This document shows positions 9,771-19,559 of a stretch of DNA of 26,716 bases, piece after piece. The notes below the pieces were generated by a model. That model was not told where the DNA came from and searched no databases. It worked only from the letters and a program-made list of their open reading frames with translations. The stretch is from contig JANQBS010000413.1 of NCBI GenBank assembly GCA_033085395.1, positions 1 to 26,716 of the forward strand, given 5' to 3'. Each line of letters begins with the position of its first letter. Within the stretch, counting starts at the first letter, position 1. Origin of the DNA: Xanthoparmelia taractica. Its lineage: Eukaryota > Ascomycota > Lecanoromycetes > Lecanorales > Parmeliaceae. The position numbers were made by a program, and so were the translations under genes.

Positions 9771-10673
9771 TCAAAGAGTGTAAAAGCGGTCTCCAAAATC
9801 TCCAAGTCCGGGAACAATATAACTAAATCCGACCGTCAATGGTTGAAGCTGAAGGTTTGATTATACTGACGCACTTCTTTTCGTCTAAGCCCTGATCAAC
9901 AAAGGCCGTAACGACACGTAGTCTTGGGTAGCGCTTGGCAAAGCTAGTGACACCTTCAGGGCTAGCGATGAGGTTCAAGAAGAGGATTCTGTCCTCGGGC
10001 ACTCCTTTCGATTTTAGGACGTCTACAGCCATCGTCGCTGATCCACCTGCACGAGAATATCAGAAAGTTCGCAGACGAGATGAGATATTGCACACCTGTC
10101 GCAAACATTGGGTCAAGTAGCAACACCCATCTCTCTGAGATGTCTTCGGGCAATTTGTCATAGAACAGTTTGGGTTTGCTTGTGTCTTCATCGCGCTGAA
10201 TCAGGATTTTCCCAATTCTGACCGAACGACAGCAGTCGCGAAGGCCTTGCTCCATTGCTTCACCAGCCCTCATGATGGAAACGCCGCAAATTTTCCCCTG
10301 GAACTTTACTCCGGCATAGGATTGACCCACAGGAGTGGTGATACTATGGCCAATGGCGGGAAGATGGTTCAAACCCTCCTCAACAAGGAGTCGGATGATA
10401 CGGTTCGAATAGAATATGAAATCAGCCCTTGCTGTGTCCTTGTCCCGGATCATCCTGGAGAGCAGACATTTCAGACCTTGACTGGAAAGGGGTTTCAACG
10501 ACGGAAGAGATTGCATACGTAAGAAGCGCTAAAAGCTGGGATGTCTGTGGCAGTATGTGCACATTGTCATAGGAGATGTGGGTCGATACTGTTGCCGTAG
10601 GCTTCTGTGCATCAGGACGATAATCTGGACCAACGCGGTGCGCTGGAGCTATGGTCCCCGTCGTGTTGGACAT
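9771..10673 (-). CDS. uracil phosphoribosyltransferase (FUR1/URC6 type)
   Basis: Converts uracil plus PRPP to UMP and pyrophosphate in the cytosol. Four exons on the minus strand: 10519-10673, 10096-10454, 9875-10046 and 9771-9822. They give 245 residues, against about 216 in yeast Fur1; the excess is a Ser/Thr-rich N-terminal extension of about 35 residues. Family blocks in order are HILPQTSQL, DKDTARADFIFYSNRIIRLL, GVSIMRAGEAMEQGLR, ILIQRDEDT, the PRPP loop DPMFATGGSA (166-175) and the C-terminal YIVPGLGDFGDR that binds uracil. All catalytic motifs are intact. The ATG at 10673 is the first supported in-frame Met. The position beside URC1 suggests the URC6 role, but sequence alone does not separate FUR1 from URC6, and one enzyme may do both jobs. 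Confidence 0.94.
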
Positions 10674-11157
10674 ATTGGACAGAACTTGGACAAGTAGTAA
10701 TCGTGGGGAATTAGACAATTACAGCAAGCTGATGGACAACACGATTGACAATCGGTGGATTCGTCCTACTAGTGAGCAATGTAGATGCTTAGAGATTATG
10801 TTCATTCAAATGGAGCTCATAAAGATTCAATCAGATATTCGTTGCATACTACATACATTTGACAATACTCCCAAAAGGTAGGAGTACCCTAAAATGGAGT
10901 CAAGATGCAGAAGCAGCCACACACCCATATTGCCGCTTCGTTTTGCTTAGTCATAATCCTTTGTCTTTGGCTTTCACCTTGTTTTCACCCCTCACTCACT
11001 AGGGGACGACTAGCAAGCGAGCAATCAGAGCAAAAACGACCATCTTCTCTTTTAGCCTTCGCCTCTACACCACCAGTTCGACAAGCCAGACACATCTACA
11101 CTAATTCTCTGTGTCGCGATGAAATAAACTCAGTCTCCCCCATCACAATATCAGGCA
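10674..11157. promoter_or_regulatory. divergent UPRT/WAPL intergenic region
   Basis: A 484-bp region between the UPRT start (-) and the WAPL start (+). A pyrimidine-rich tract near 10950-11000 is typical of a fungal promoter or transcription-start zone on the WAPL side. No specific factor site was assigned. Confidence 0.45.
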
Positions 11158-14100
11158 ATGGCATGTGCCGGGAACATAACTCCTCGTCGCAAGACTACAA
11201 CGTATGGCAGGCATTCACGCAGGTTCATATCGTCTTTGAGCTCAGCTACGGAAAGTGAGTTCGCTCGAGACGCCGGTGCTGGCATATCGGACCCAAAGGG
11301 CATAACTCGGCATGGACAGGGCAATGGCAGAACTGCATCATCAAATGTACTACACGGCCATAGCGGAACCCAGGCTCGACCTGACAATTTGGCTCGCCAG
11401 GCATTATCCACTAGACCGAAGCCTAAGGATCAACTTCGCTCTTCCCCCAGTCGCAGCGACTCCGCTAAAGAGGATCCTTCGTATGACGTACCATTATCAG
11501 ATGATGGTCTGGGAGATTATACCAATGCAGCGCGCAAAAGAAGGAAAGTCATGCCAAGCAAGGTCGTTGCGGACAAACAACCGCCGGTGTACGATGACGA
11601 AAGCCTCCAAAGACATGTTGCGGCTGAGGCTCGGCGCGATGAGGGACAGAGTCTGCATTCGCCCAGCATTACCTCGGCCCTGCAAGACTCTGACTCCAGA
11701 CGTTGGACTGTCAACACTCAAGCATCGGCACGAGGTAGTTTCACCAAAGGGATGAACGAGACTTCGAAAGATTCGACAGTGGACTCTAAGCACAATGGAA
11801 CTAAAGCAGACGCCTTTGAGCAGAGAAAAGGCCCCTTAGGAGCTCGAAAGCAACCCAATGCAACTCCCAGAGCCAAGGTCACGTCTCACGGAGTGCAGAA
11901 TACTCAAACGGACAAGACTACTGCGCGGCCAACGACACCGAATACGGTGTTAAATAGAGTATGTCTACAAGAAGCAACAAGTGATTCGGGAAGCCATTTT
12001 ACGTCGAGGAGATCTGTGTACCAACCGACGACGCCTCCGGGGTCTACCCGTTCCACAGGCCGGGCTACTACCCCGCGTCAACGAGAGCTGTGGGATAGAC
12101 TGCTCGTAGACAACGTTAACAGTCCCTCTGGCCTCGACCTCCCTGGTCTCATATTTTGTGAGAAGAAGCCAGAAGACTCGCGTGGACATGCGAAAAGCCG
12201 CAAAACCTCGCGGGGACCCCATCAACAGCCTACAATGCTCAGGGTTCGGCCCCCGAAGATTGTCGAGGCTTTGCACCAATTAGACCAAGATCAGGACCAT
12301 TTCTCTGATGATGGTGATGAGATGCGAGGAACTAGTAGCAGTGACAACAAGTCCGAATACATGCATTCCGAGGTCTCCGCCGCAGATGGCGCAATTACAG
12401 TGCAAACATCGCCAAGCGCAGATAGCCAGGGCCCGGTCAGCCAACCACGAGATCATCCTTCCAATGCTTCTCAGACCACACCTTCATTATATGGAGGAGG
12501 CCTCAAGGTCACATATGCTCGCCAAAGGTCTTATTTGACAGACAATGACCTGGAAGAGGCTGCAATGCATGGCCTGCCTGTGCCGCCGGAATCTAAGAAC
12601 AGGAGAGGATATGGACGACAAAGACTTGAAGACCGAGTTCCCAATATGCAGTCATCGAGAAGCCTTGATGAGGAGTTTGGGGACCTTGCAGACTCGCAAG
12701 GTGGGACTATGAGGAGTATCCATGAACTACGCGAGGCTGGTGGCAACGTTCGGCTAGTCGGCGAGTTGGAAGCTCTATTGGATGATATTGGGGCCTACCA
12801 ACCTGGCTCCACCTCTCTGAGGCGTAGTAAATTGATCGACTTGGTCACTAAGCTCGAAGAGCCTGCGAATTGCCGTCTGTTCGTTGATCAAGGATTGGAA
12901 AATCGCCTAATGGCTGACGTTGGCTCGGGCAACGACTTGATTGCTAACGGTCTCCTAGTTGCAGCGTTACTCCAGCTCCTAACCTTTTCTTCGTCGACAC
13001 CACTCTTAACGCATGTCGGTGATGTTCGGGTGGTGAGATTTCTGGTTGACCTTCTGGGATCGGACCAGGATCTCCTTTCCAATGCCGGGCTCCGTGGAAA
13101 TAACATGTCCAGAGCGGTCCTGGCTGATCTGAATCATCTTTGCTCTGCGCTACTGAGATCAACAGCCTGGAGGGCAGGTAAACCGTCAGTGCTCTCATGC
13201 CACGTGCTGTCGCTTCAGTGTCTAGAATATCTTGTGCGTCAAACAAGAGAAGCCGGATCTTTGTCCGAGGTTCTTTCAGCATACGCGATCAGGCGCATTG
13301 TCGCCACATCAGTACCATCTTTTTCCACGCTGCCATCGCAACCGGGTGAGATCTCTGTCGTGTGCCTCGAGCTTGCAGTTTCCATACTTGAATCATGTAC
13401 CATCAGTAACGCGGCTGAATGTCAGGCGTCCTTGTGGGCAGGCGAGACCCTCGAGCGCGTCATTGGCCTTCTCCCGCTGCTGTCTCTTTGGAAAGGGGAA
13501 GAATGCGGAAGTTCGCGAACATTGACGCTTCGGCTATACCTCAATCTCACCAACAACAGCCCTGGTCTATGCGAGGACTTTTCAACCCCTGAAGTCGTTA
13601 ATGTGATTTTTAGGATTGTAATTTCACATTTCCAACAACTGGCAGACAGCACGCTGGAAATCGACAGAACACTGTTACTGGACGATTTGATACTTTCTCT
13701 AGGTATATTAATTAATCTCGCCGATCTATCCAAATTAGCACGGCAATTGGTGATGGACCTTCGTTGTGGGAGCCAAAGCTACTTGGACACCCTCCTAGAG
13801 CTCTTCATGAACAAATCCAAGGGCGCGGCAGAAGTAAGAATGTTTTCTGCTGCAAACACATTGAGTGGCACTGACTTCACTAGGTCTCCTCCCTGGAAGA
13901 GACTAGCTCCAATGTTGCTTTCGGGTGGGTGTCAGTGCTACTCGGCTGGCTGTGCCTTAACCCAGCAATCAAAGCGCGAGTAAGCGACCGCCTTCCGGGA
14001 AATAGCCTAAAGCAGCTGCTGGATGCAGTGGAAGAGTTTCTACGATATCACAGAAGGGTTGATCAAGTGATACTTCGAGATGATGGTGAAGATGACGCAA

Positions 14101-14198
14101 GGGATAGCTTTGTTGGCCGATTGCAGAGCCATGTGGACGACCTCAAAAAGGTCGAACGCCTTTCTGAAAGTTTCTATGCAGCTGTCGGTAGTTTATGA
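11158..14198 (+). CDS. WAPL-domain cohesin-release regulator (Wapl/Rad61 family)
   Basis: Wapl with Pds5 opens the cohesin ring and limits sister-chromatid cohesion and loop size. Two exons, 11158-13833 and 13884-14198 (intron 50 bp, phase 0), give 996 residues. Residues 1 to about 515 are low complexity, rich in Ser, Thr, Arg and Gln, and look disordered. The N-terminus carries RRKTTTYGR, a short basic motif seen near the start of fungal Wapl proteins. From about residue 518, MRSIHELREAGGN opens the helical WAPL domain, continuing through ELEALLDDI, NCRLFVDQGLENRL and repeated Leu-rich helices. Splicing joins GAAE to VSSLEETSSNVAFGWVSVLLGWLCLN, which completes the domain; without it the frame ends early at 13983. 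Domain assignment is by pattern recognition of the conserved block. Confidence 0.85.
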
Positions 14199-14903
14199 TG
14201 TAGGGACATGTAAAGACGAGGATATAAAGGCTGTACTCATTGGCGCATATCGATGGACAAGGTAACTAGTACGAAGTAAAGCGAGTCGGCGTCAGCAAGG
14301 GTCGTTTTACCACTGCCGGGAATGCGCTTCAAGCATCTACATTCTATATCGTGTCATCATTGTAGAGTACGTAGACTTTCTTTGGCTTTGGTTCTGGGGT
14401 TGGTAGAGACGGCCCTAGAGGCTTCCCAGGTCCCAACCTTTCAGTACTTAGCTCGCCTGCTTCTCAGGCACGCGACAAGAAAGACGCCATGCGCATCCCT
14501 GGCAGCGGCATATAATTCACGCAGTCCAGCAGAGCCAAAGCTAGCTTTTATTTAGTCTTGGATTCCAGTCATCCGGTTTCTTAAGACGCTCTGCCTGATT
14601 CGCCAATTCTCACTCCAAAGTCCGAGAGCCAGCGATGATGAAGCTTGGGTATACCAGCACTATCCTATTTCACCTCGCCAACACAAGGTGCAGTTAACAA
14701 TAATCAGGATAATATTCGCGGATAACAACAGATCTAGGCCCATAATTAGGTTTGCATTGCAATTTTCTTTTGGAGAGTTGCGCTACCACGTAGCTGTGGT
14801 AGTAGTTACTGTCCCTCCTTGAAAGCATATCCTTGCTTCCCTATCCCGGCTTGAATTGTCCCTTCAGTCTTCACTAGAGACACAGGAAGCAAGTCTCGCC
14901 AAA
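14199..14903. other. intergenic region upstream of RHEB
   Basis: About 700 bp of normal composition holding the WAPL 3' end and the RHEB promoter and 5' UTR. A short inverted repeat, CTACCAC/GTGGTAG, is at 14783-14802. A pyrimidine-rich stretch near 14812-14875 probably marks the RHEB transcription start. No gene or tRNA recognised. Confidence 0.5.
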
Positions 14904-15690
14904 ATGCCGGCCTCTCCGAAGCAGCGCAAGATGGCCGTTGTCGGGAGTCGCTCTGTTGGTCAGTCATCAGTCATCTCTACAGAACATTGACATCTACTGC
15001 GGGCTCAGACATTAATGGTGCTAGGCAAATCCTCGCTCACAGTGCAATTCGTGGATGGACACTTCGTGGACAGCTATTATCCTACTATCGAGAACACATT
15101 CAGCAAGGTCATCAAGCACCGCAGTCAAGACTTCGCGACGGAGATAGTGGACACCGCGGGTCAAGTAAGCCCTCCTCTTGTACAATCCCACAAATCTCCA
15201 GATTCCCAAAACGGTCAGCTGCAGCGATCGACCATTCTAACTTTTGGCGCGCCGCATTCCAGGATGAGTACAGCATACTCAATTCCAAGCACTTCATGGG
15301 CATTCATGGCTACATGCTGGTCTACTCTGTCGCTTCGAGGCAATCGTTTGAGATGATCCGAATACTACGGGACAAAATTCTCAATCACCTGGCAAGCATT
15401 CCAATCTGAAGCCTCCACCACCCCCACATATCAATCTGACCTGTTGACAGGGTGCAGATTGGGTTCCCTTGGTAATCGTGGGGAACAAGAGCGACCTGAA
15501 AGCCGACCAGCGCCATGTCCAAGCGGAGGAAGGCAAAAAGTTAGCAGAGGAATTCAGCTGCAGCTTCACGGAAGCTAGCGCACGGTTGAACCACAATGTG
15601 GGAAAAGCATTCGAGCAAATGATTGCCGAGATGGAGAAGTTACAGAACCCGGGCGAACCAACGGGAGGGGGCAAGTGCAGCATCATGTAG
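14904..15690 (+). CDS. RHB1: Rheb-type small GTPase (Rhb1)
   Basis: Membrane-anchored Ras-family GTPase that activates TORC1 and affects basic amino-acid uptake in fungi. Four exons: 14904-14958, 15025-15164, 15263-15391 and 15451-15690, giving 187 residues. The P-loop is GSRSVGKS (14-21) with the Rheb-characteristic Arg at 16 where Ras has Gly12. The effector region is YYPTIENTF (36-44), G3 is DTAGQDE (61-67), G4 is NKSD (120-123) and G5 is EASAR. The C-terminus CSIM is a CAAX farnesylation box. The third intron (15392-15450) uses a GC donor. The AT-rich transposon block starts 442 bp after the stop, yet the gene is undamaged. Confidence 0.95.
15392..15450 (+). other. non-canonical GC-AG intron in RHEB
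   Basis: The exon ends ...CACCTG and the intron starts GCAAGC, then ends TTGACAG. Removing 59 bp joins NHL to GADWVPLVIVGNKSD in frame. Without splicing the frame stops after HLASIPI and the G4 box is lost. GCAAG is the usual context of the minor GC-AG class, and no GT donor gives the conserved junction. Confidence 0.85.
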
Positions 15691-16131
15691 ACTGTGTCTG
15701 CCCTTGTGATGGAGAGGGTAAACGTTGGATTATAGATGCCGAGGCGTTGACGGCATAGACGTGAGATCACGAGTTGATCCGCTATGCAAGCGAAGGAAAT
15801 CTTCACTAGGAACGAGCGTGGAGTGTAAGATAGGGAGACGAGTGATTGATGTGGAAAAGCGCAAGCTATCTAGTGCAAAGGCTGGCCGAGTAGCAGGACT
15901 GAAAACGACCGAGAACAATGCAGAGCTGCATTCGAAATGCTCAGCACAAATAGTAATCATATATCAAACACCTGAGAAGACTACACTATCTTGATCCGAA
16001 GCCACAGATGTCGTCTTGCATAATGCAAGGCTTTGAGCTTCGGTAATACTAAGGTAAGTAAAACTAGTGTCGAAAAAACAAAGACGATGCCGGCGGCATA
16101 AAATTTACTTCCCCTCCTTCGTACTCACGTA
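15691..16131. other. RHEB 3' flank up to the transposon boundary
   Basis: Normal-composition DNA with the RHEB 3' UTR. It contains a nested inverted repeat: outer arms CCGAAGC (15996-16002) and GCTTCGG (16037-16043), inner stem CTTGCA-taa-TGCAAG (16015-16029). This could fold as a hairpin near the transcript end. It ends at the TA (16130-16131) that abuts the pogo-like terminus. Confidence 0.5.
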
Positions 16132-17089
16132 CAGTAAACCTTGGCTATAACGAATCTAAATGTAACGAATACTTGGTTCTAACGAATACCTCGCATATAC
16201 GTCACTTTTCTTGTATATAAATAACGAATATTTCTTTAAAACGAATTTGTTAGGTATTCTCCTATTTTTTTAATATATTCGTTATAAAGAATATTAGTTA
16301 ATAACTCTAGAATTTCTTTCTTCTTAGCTCTAAAGAAGATATCTTCTAGTCTTAAGACTTTAATTAATTCTTCAAAAACTAAAAAACGTCGTTAGGTTAT
16401 TATCGAACTCGAATAACGAGATCTACGTATATATAACGTTTTATAGTTCAAATTAGAAACTTTTCTAAGAGACTCTATAGTAGTAATTCTATAATAAATA
16501 TTATTACTAATTAATTAAATCTACGATTTTTAAAAATCTTAACGATATATTTAAACGATTAAATATAGAATTTTTTCGTTTTAATTATAAAAAAGAACGT
16601 GCTATTAAGTAATTAAATATAAAGTACGCTCTATTCGAGTAATAATAGCGAATAATAAAAATAAGAACTATAATTATAGACGATATTCTTCGAGAAATAA
16701 TAAAGACGTTTTTTAATAAATTATTATAATATTAAAACGAATTAGAATCTTATCTCTTAACTAATTAATTAAATAACTTTAAAGCTCGCTATGAAATTAA
16801 GAAATATATAAGATACGACGATACTAAGACTATAGATCGAGTTATTATTAAGATAAAGTTAACGAAACTTCGTGAGAATCTTAAGAATTTTAAATATAAT
16901 AATATCTATAATATAAACGAAATAGATCTTTTCTAAAAATTAAGTTTAAATAATACGCTTACGATCGAGTAGATATTTAATAAAAAGACTTAAAAAGCTC
17001 GAATTATAGTTAATCTCTATGTTAACGTTATAAAAATTTATAAATTAAAGTCTTAATTTATTAAAAAAGCGTAAATATTACGATATTTT
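16132..17089 (+). pseudogene. 5' part of a pogo/Fot1-type Tc1-mariner transposon, decayed
   Basis: It starts with CAGTAAACCTTGGCTATAAC directly after a TA dinucleotide, the layout of a pogo-type terminus (TA target, CAGT start). Near 16770-16950 one frame reads L-N-N-F-K-A-R-Y-E-I-K, like the CENP-B-type helix-turn-helix end. It then reads Y-N-I-N-E-I-D-L-F-stop-K-L, corresponding to the first catalytic Asp block of fungal DDE_1 transposases, then K-A-R-I-I-V-N-L and a decayed G-K-x-x-x-P-R-x-F region. Several TAA/TAG codons interrupt it. It is cut at 17089, where repeat R begins. The catalytic remainder and right terminus were not found, so it is a dead fragment. Confidence 0.75.
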
Positions 17090-17356
17090 TATAAGGAGTT
17101 AGTTCGCTATCGCTTAGCAAACGATCTAATTAATATAAGAGACGTATAGTCGATACGATAATAATTTCTTTATTAGGTACTAAGTACTAGTAGAACTAAT
17201 TTCTAAGAAATACGAAAATCCTAGAATATGCGAAAACGATATATAATCGCCAAGGCCCCGTCAAGACCTTAGGTTATAGACCTCGCTATAACTTCGCAAT
17301 AAATTCTAAATTCATAAGTAGTCGGCGATAAGACGTATATAGCGCTAGATCTAATA
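17090..17356 (+). repeat. repeat R, copy 1 (left terminus of the R-X element)
   Basis: A 267-bp block that recurs in direct orientation at 24555-24831 and inverted at 26129-26395. Shared blocks include gttagttcgct, agagacgtatag, acgataataatttctttatta and tatatagcgctag. This copy keeps some GC-rich patches (aaggccccgtcaagacc) that are changed to AT in the others. It interrupts the pogo relic. No coding capacity was seen. Confidence 0.8.
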
Positions 17357-17365
17357 ATTGCCTTT

Positions 17366-17639
17366 ACGGGTCGGAAAGGTGTGGTATATTTGATGGTATG
17401 GGATTAGTTTTTCGAATATTATACTGAAAGATATGAGATATTCCATACTTTCATTAGGTTTTTAATAAATATATTACATAATATTTTTTTATATTCTAAA
17501 AATACGTAAAAAGCTTAAGCGAACGCTTATATAATTATAAAATTCTATAAATAGATTAAAAAGATATAATTTTTTAAAAAAAGTTAAAAAAAAGTTAAAA
17601 ACGACTATATTCAATAGATACCACACCTTTCCGACCCGT
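17366..17639 (+). mobile_element. MITE copy B with perfect 10-bp target duplication
   Basis: A 274-bp element with the same perfect 22-bp termini as copy A and the same orientation. It is flanked by an exact direct repeat AATTGCCTTT (17356-17365 and 17640-17649), which defines the element ends and a 10-bp target duplication. It inserted just inside element X after the end of repeat R. Confidence 0.95.
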
Positions 17640-18699
17640 AATTGCCTTTGCCTTTAGACTCTAATTTCTAGATATTATTTAATATAATATTCTTAATACG
17701 TAATATAAAAAATCTTTAAATCTCGTGGAAAATAAGAAAAAGTATTCGTAAACGACGTTGCTTCTATAATATTAACTTTAATTATTAATAATAAAAGATA
17801 CGCGTTAGAAACGCGCGTTAGTACTATTATATATATAACGTTTATTAATTATAATTATCTCGATTCTATTATATTAATTCTATTATTTATAAACTAATAA
17901 TAATATAATCGCTAAACACGCGTAGAAAACTTATTAAAAAATCTTAACTTATTTAAGTAATAAGAAAAAAGAGTTTTTTTAATACGCTATTGTTTTTATA
18001 ATATAAAATTAATATATTTATAATAAACGATATATATTATTAATAATTTATTAAAGAATTTTCTTAATTTTTTTATAGATACGTAGAAGAAGTTCTTCTA
18101 TACGCGATATTATTTCTATAGCGTATACTACTAGCTATTCTAAAACATATACATTATACGTTATTTATTCTAATCTCTAGCGAACTACTATTAAATAATT
18201 AATAGCTACGCTTCTACGTCTTTCTATAGAGCTATTCTAACTTCTATAGTAGAAGAGCGTAGAGCTAGTTTATTATTTATTATTTTATTATTTTATTAAT
18301 AGCGATATTAACGATATAACGATTTGATTAATTAGAATTATTAGAAAAACTTTATCGACGATAACGTCGTAAAAAATAATTATTAGCGTCTTTTAATATT
18401 AATAAATTTATCTTCGCTTTCTTAAAACTTTTCTCTTCTTTATAATATCTAATATACTCTTTATAAGTTCTTACTCTAACGCTATAATATCGCTCTTAAG
18501 TATATTAATACTAACGTATTAATAATTAAATACTTATTATTATAACTTCTTCTAACTCTCTTTATTATAAGTGTTATTAAACTTTATTTATCGTTACGCT
18601 AATATTAATATATATAAACACTTAAGATAGCTTATATAATAATAATAAAAATAAATCTCTTAGCGCTTCGTTATCGTATATTAATATAAGATAATATCT

Positions 18700-18974
18700 A
18701 CGAGTCGAAAAGATGTGATATCTATTAAATATAGTCGTTTTTAACTTTTTTTTAACTTTTTTTAAAAAATTATATCTCTTTAATCTATTTATAGAATTTT
18801 ATAATTATATAAGCGTTCGCTTAAGCTTTTTATATATCTTTAGAATATAAAAAAATTATCACGTAATATATTTATTAAAAACTCAATAAAAGTATAAGAT
18901 ATCTTATACCTTTCGATATAATATTCGAAAAACTGGTCCCATACCATTAAATATACCATACCTTTCCGACCCGT
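18700..18974 (-). mobile_element. MITE copy C, inverted and partly decayed
   Basis: A 275-bp copy in the opposite orientation, inside element X. The right terminus is nearly intact (one change). The left terminus has four G-to-A changes in its first 22 bp. The flanks gataatatct (18690-18699) and aataatatct (18975-18984) match at 9 of 10 positions, with the one difference G/A, confirming a 10-bp target duplication. Confidence 0.93.
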
Positions 18975-19559
18975 AATAATATCTACTCTTTTATATTATT
19001 AATATTTTATTTATATCGATAACGATTATATTAGAGATAAATTCTCGCTTTATATTTATTATAAAAGCGCTAAAAAGAGAATTCGAAATTATATTAAGAT
19101 TTTATCTTTTCTTTATAAAAAGATTAAAAAAACTCTTTATCGCGTTTATCGAGCCCTCGATATTATAGCGTTAATACGTTATAGTTAAGCGTATATTAAT
19201 CGTAAGATTACTTAATTTTATAAGAAATAGAGTTTAACTTTAATTATTAATAATTAAGCGATTATTATTATTACGATTCTTTAACGCTATCTTTAGATCG
19301 CGAAGAAGAAACTCGAGATAATATACGAGCGCGTTAAAGAGCTTAAGAATTATAATAAGCTTCTTTAAGAGAAGATAGATAATATAAACGTTTATAAGAT
19401 AAAATTAAGAGAAATTATCTCTAATAAGAATAATATCGAATAAATAAGCTTCTTAAATAAGAATCTCACTTAAAGTACTCTTCTTATTTAATCTCTATCG
19501 CTACGATAGAGACTAATTATTTCTTTTTATCTTAATACACGGCGAGCTAAGTAAACTTA

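Larger units (their letters stand above)
17357..19443 (+). mobile_element. left copy of element X with adjoining sequence, invaded by two MITEs
   Basis: 17357-19218 is the inverted counterpart of 24832-26128. After subtracting MITEs B and C and their target duplications it is about 1293 bp, against 1297 bp for the partner. Its 3' part (about 18985-19443) is a decayed coding frame on the plus strand with TAA/TAG interruptions. It ends in a Lys/Glu/Leu-rich helical stretch (A-K-K-K-L-E-I-I-Y-E-R-V-K-E-L-K) that continues past 19218, where the partner copy switches to repeat R. This copy is therefore from a longer element. I do not recognise the protein family. About 19444-19560 is unassigned AT-rich DNA with one palindrome (CTCTATCG-CTA-CGATAGAG, about 19492-19510). 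Confidence 0.65.

Noticed and set aside
14322..14555. 77-codon ORF upstream of RHEB
   Set aside because: No recognisable motif, no supported splice context, and it lies in the likely promoter and 5' UTR.
14783..14802. 7-bp inverted repeat CTACCAC/GTGGTAG
   Set aside because: Too short to distinguish from chance without conservation data.
15725..15994. 89-codon ORF after RHEB
   Set aside because: It lies in the RHEB 3' flank, has no recognisable motif and is overlapped by an equally long antisense frame; probably chance.
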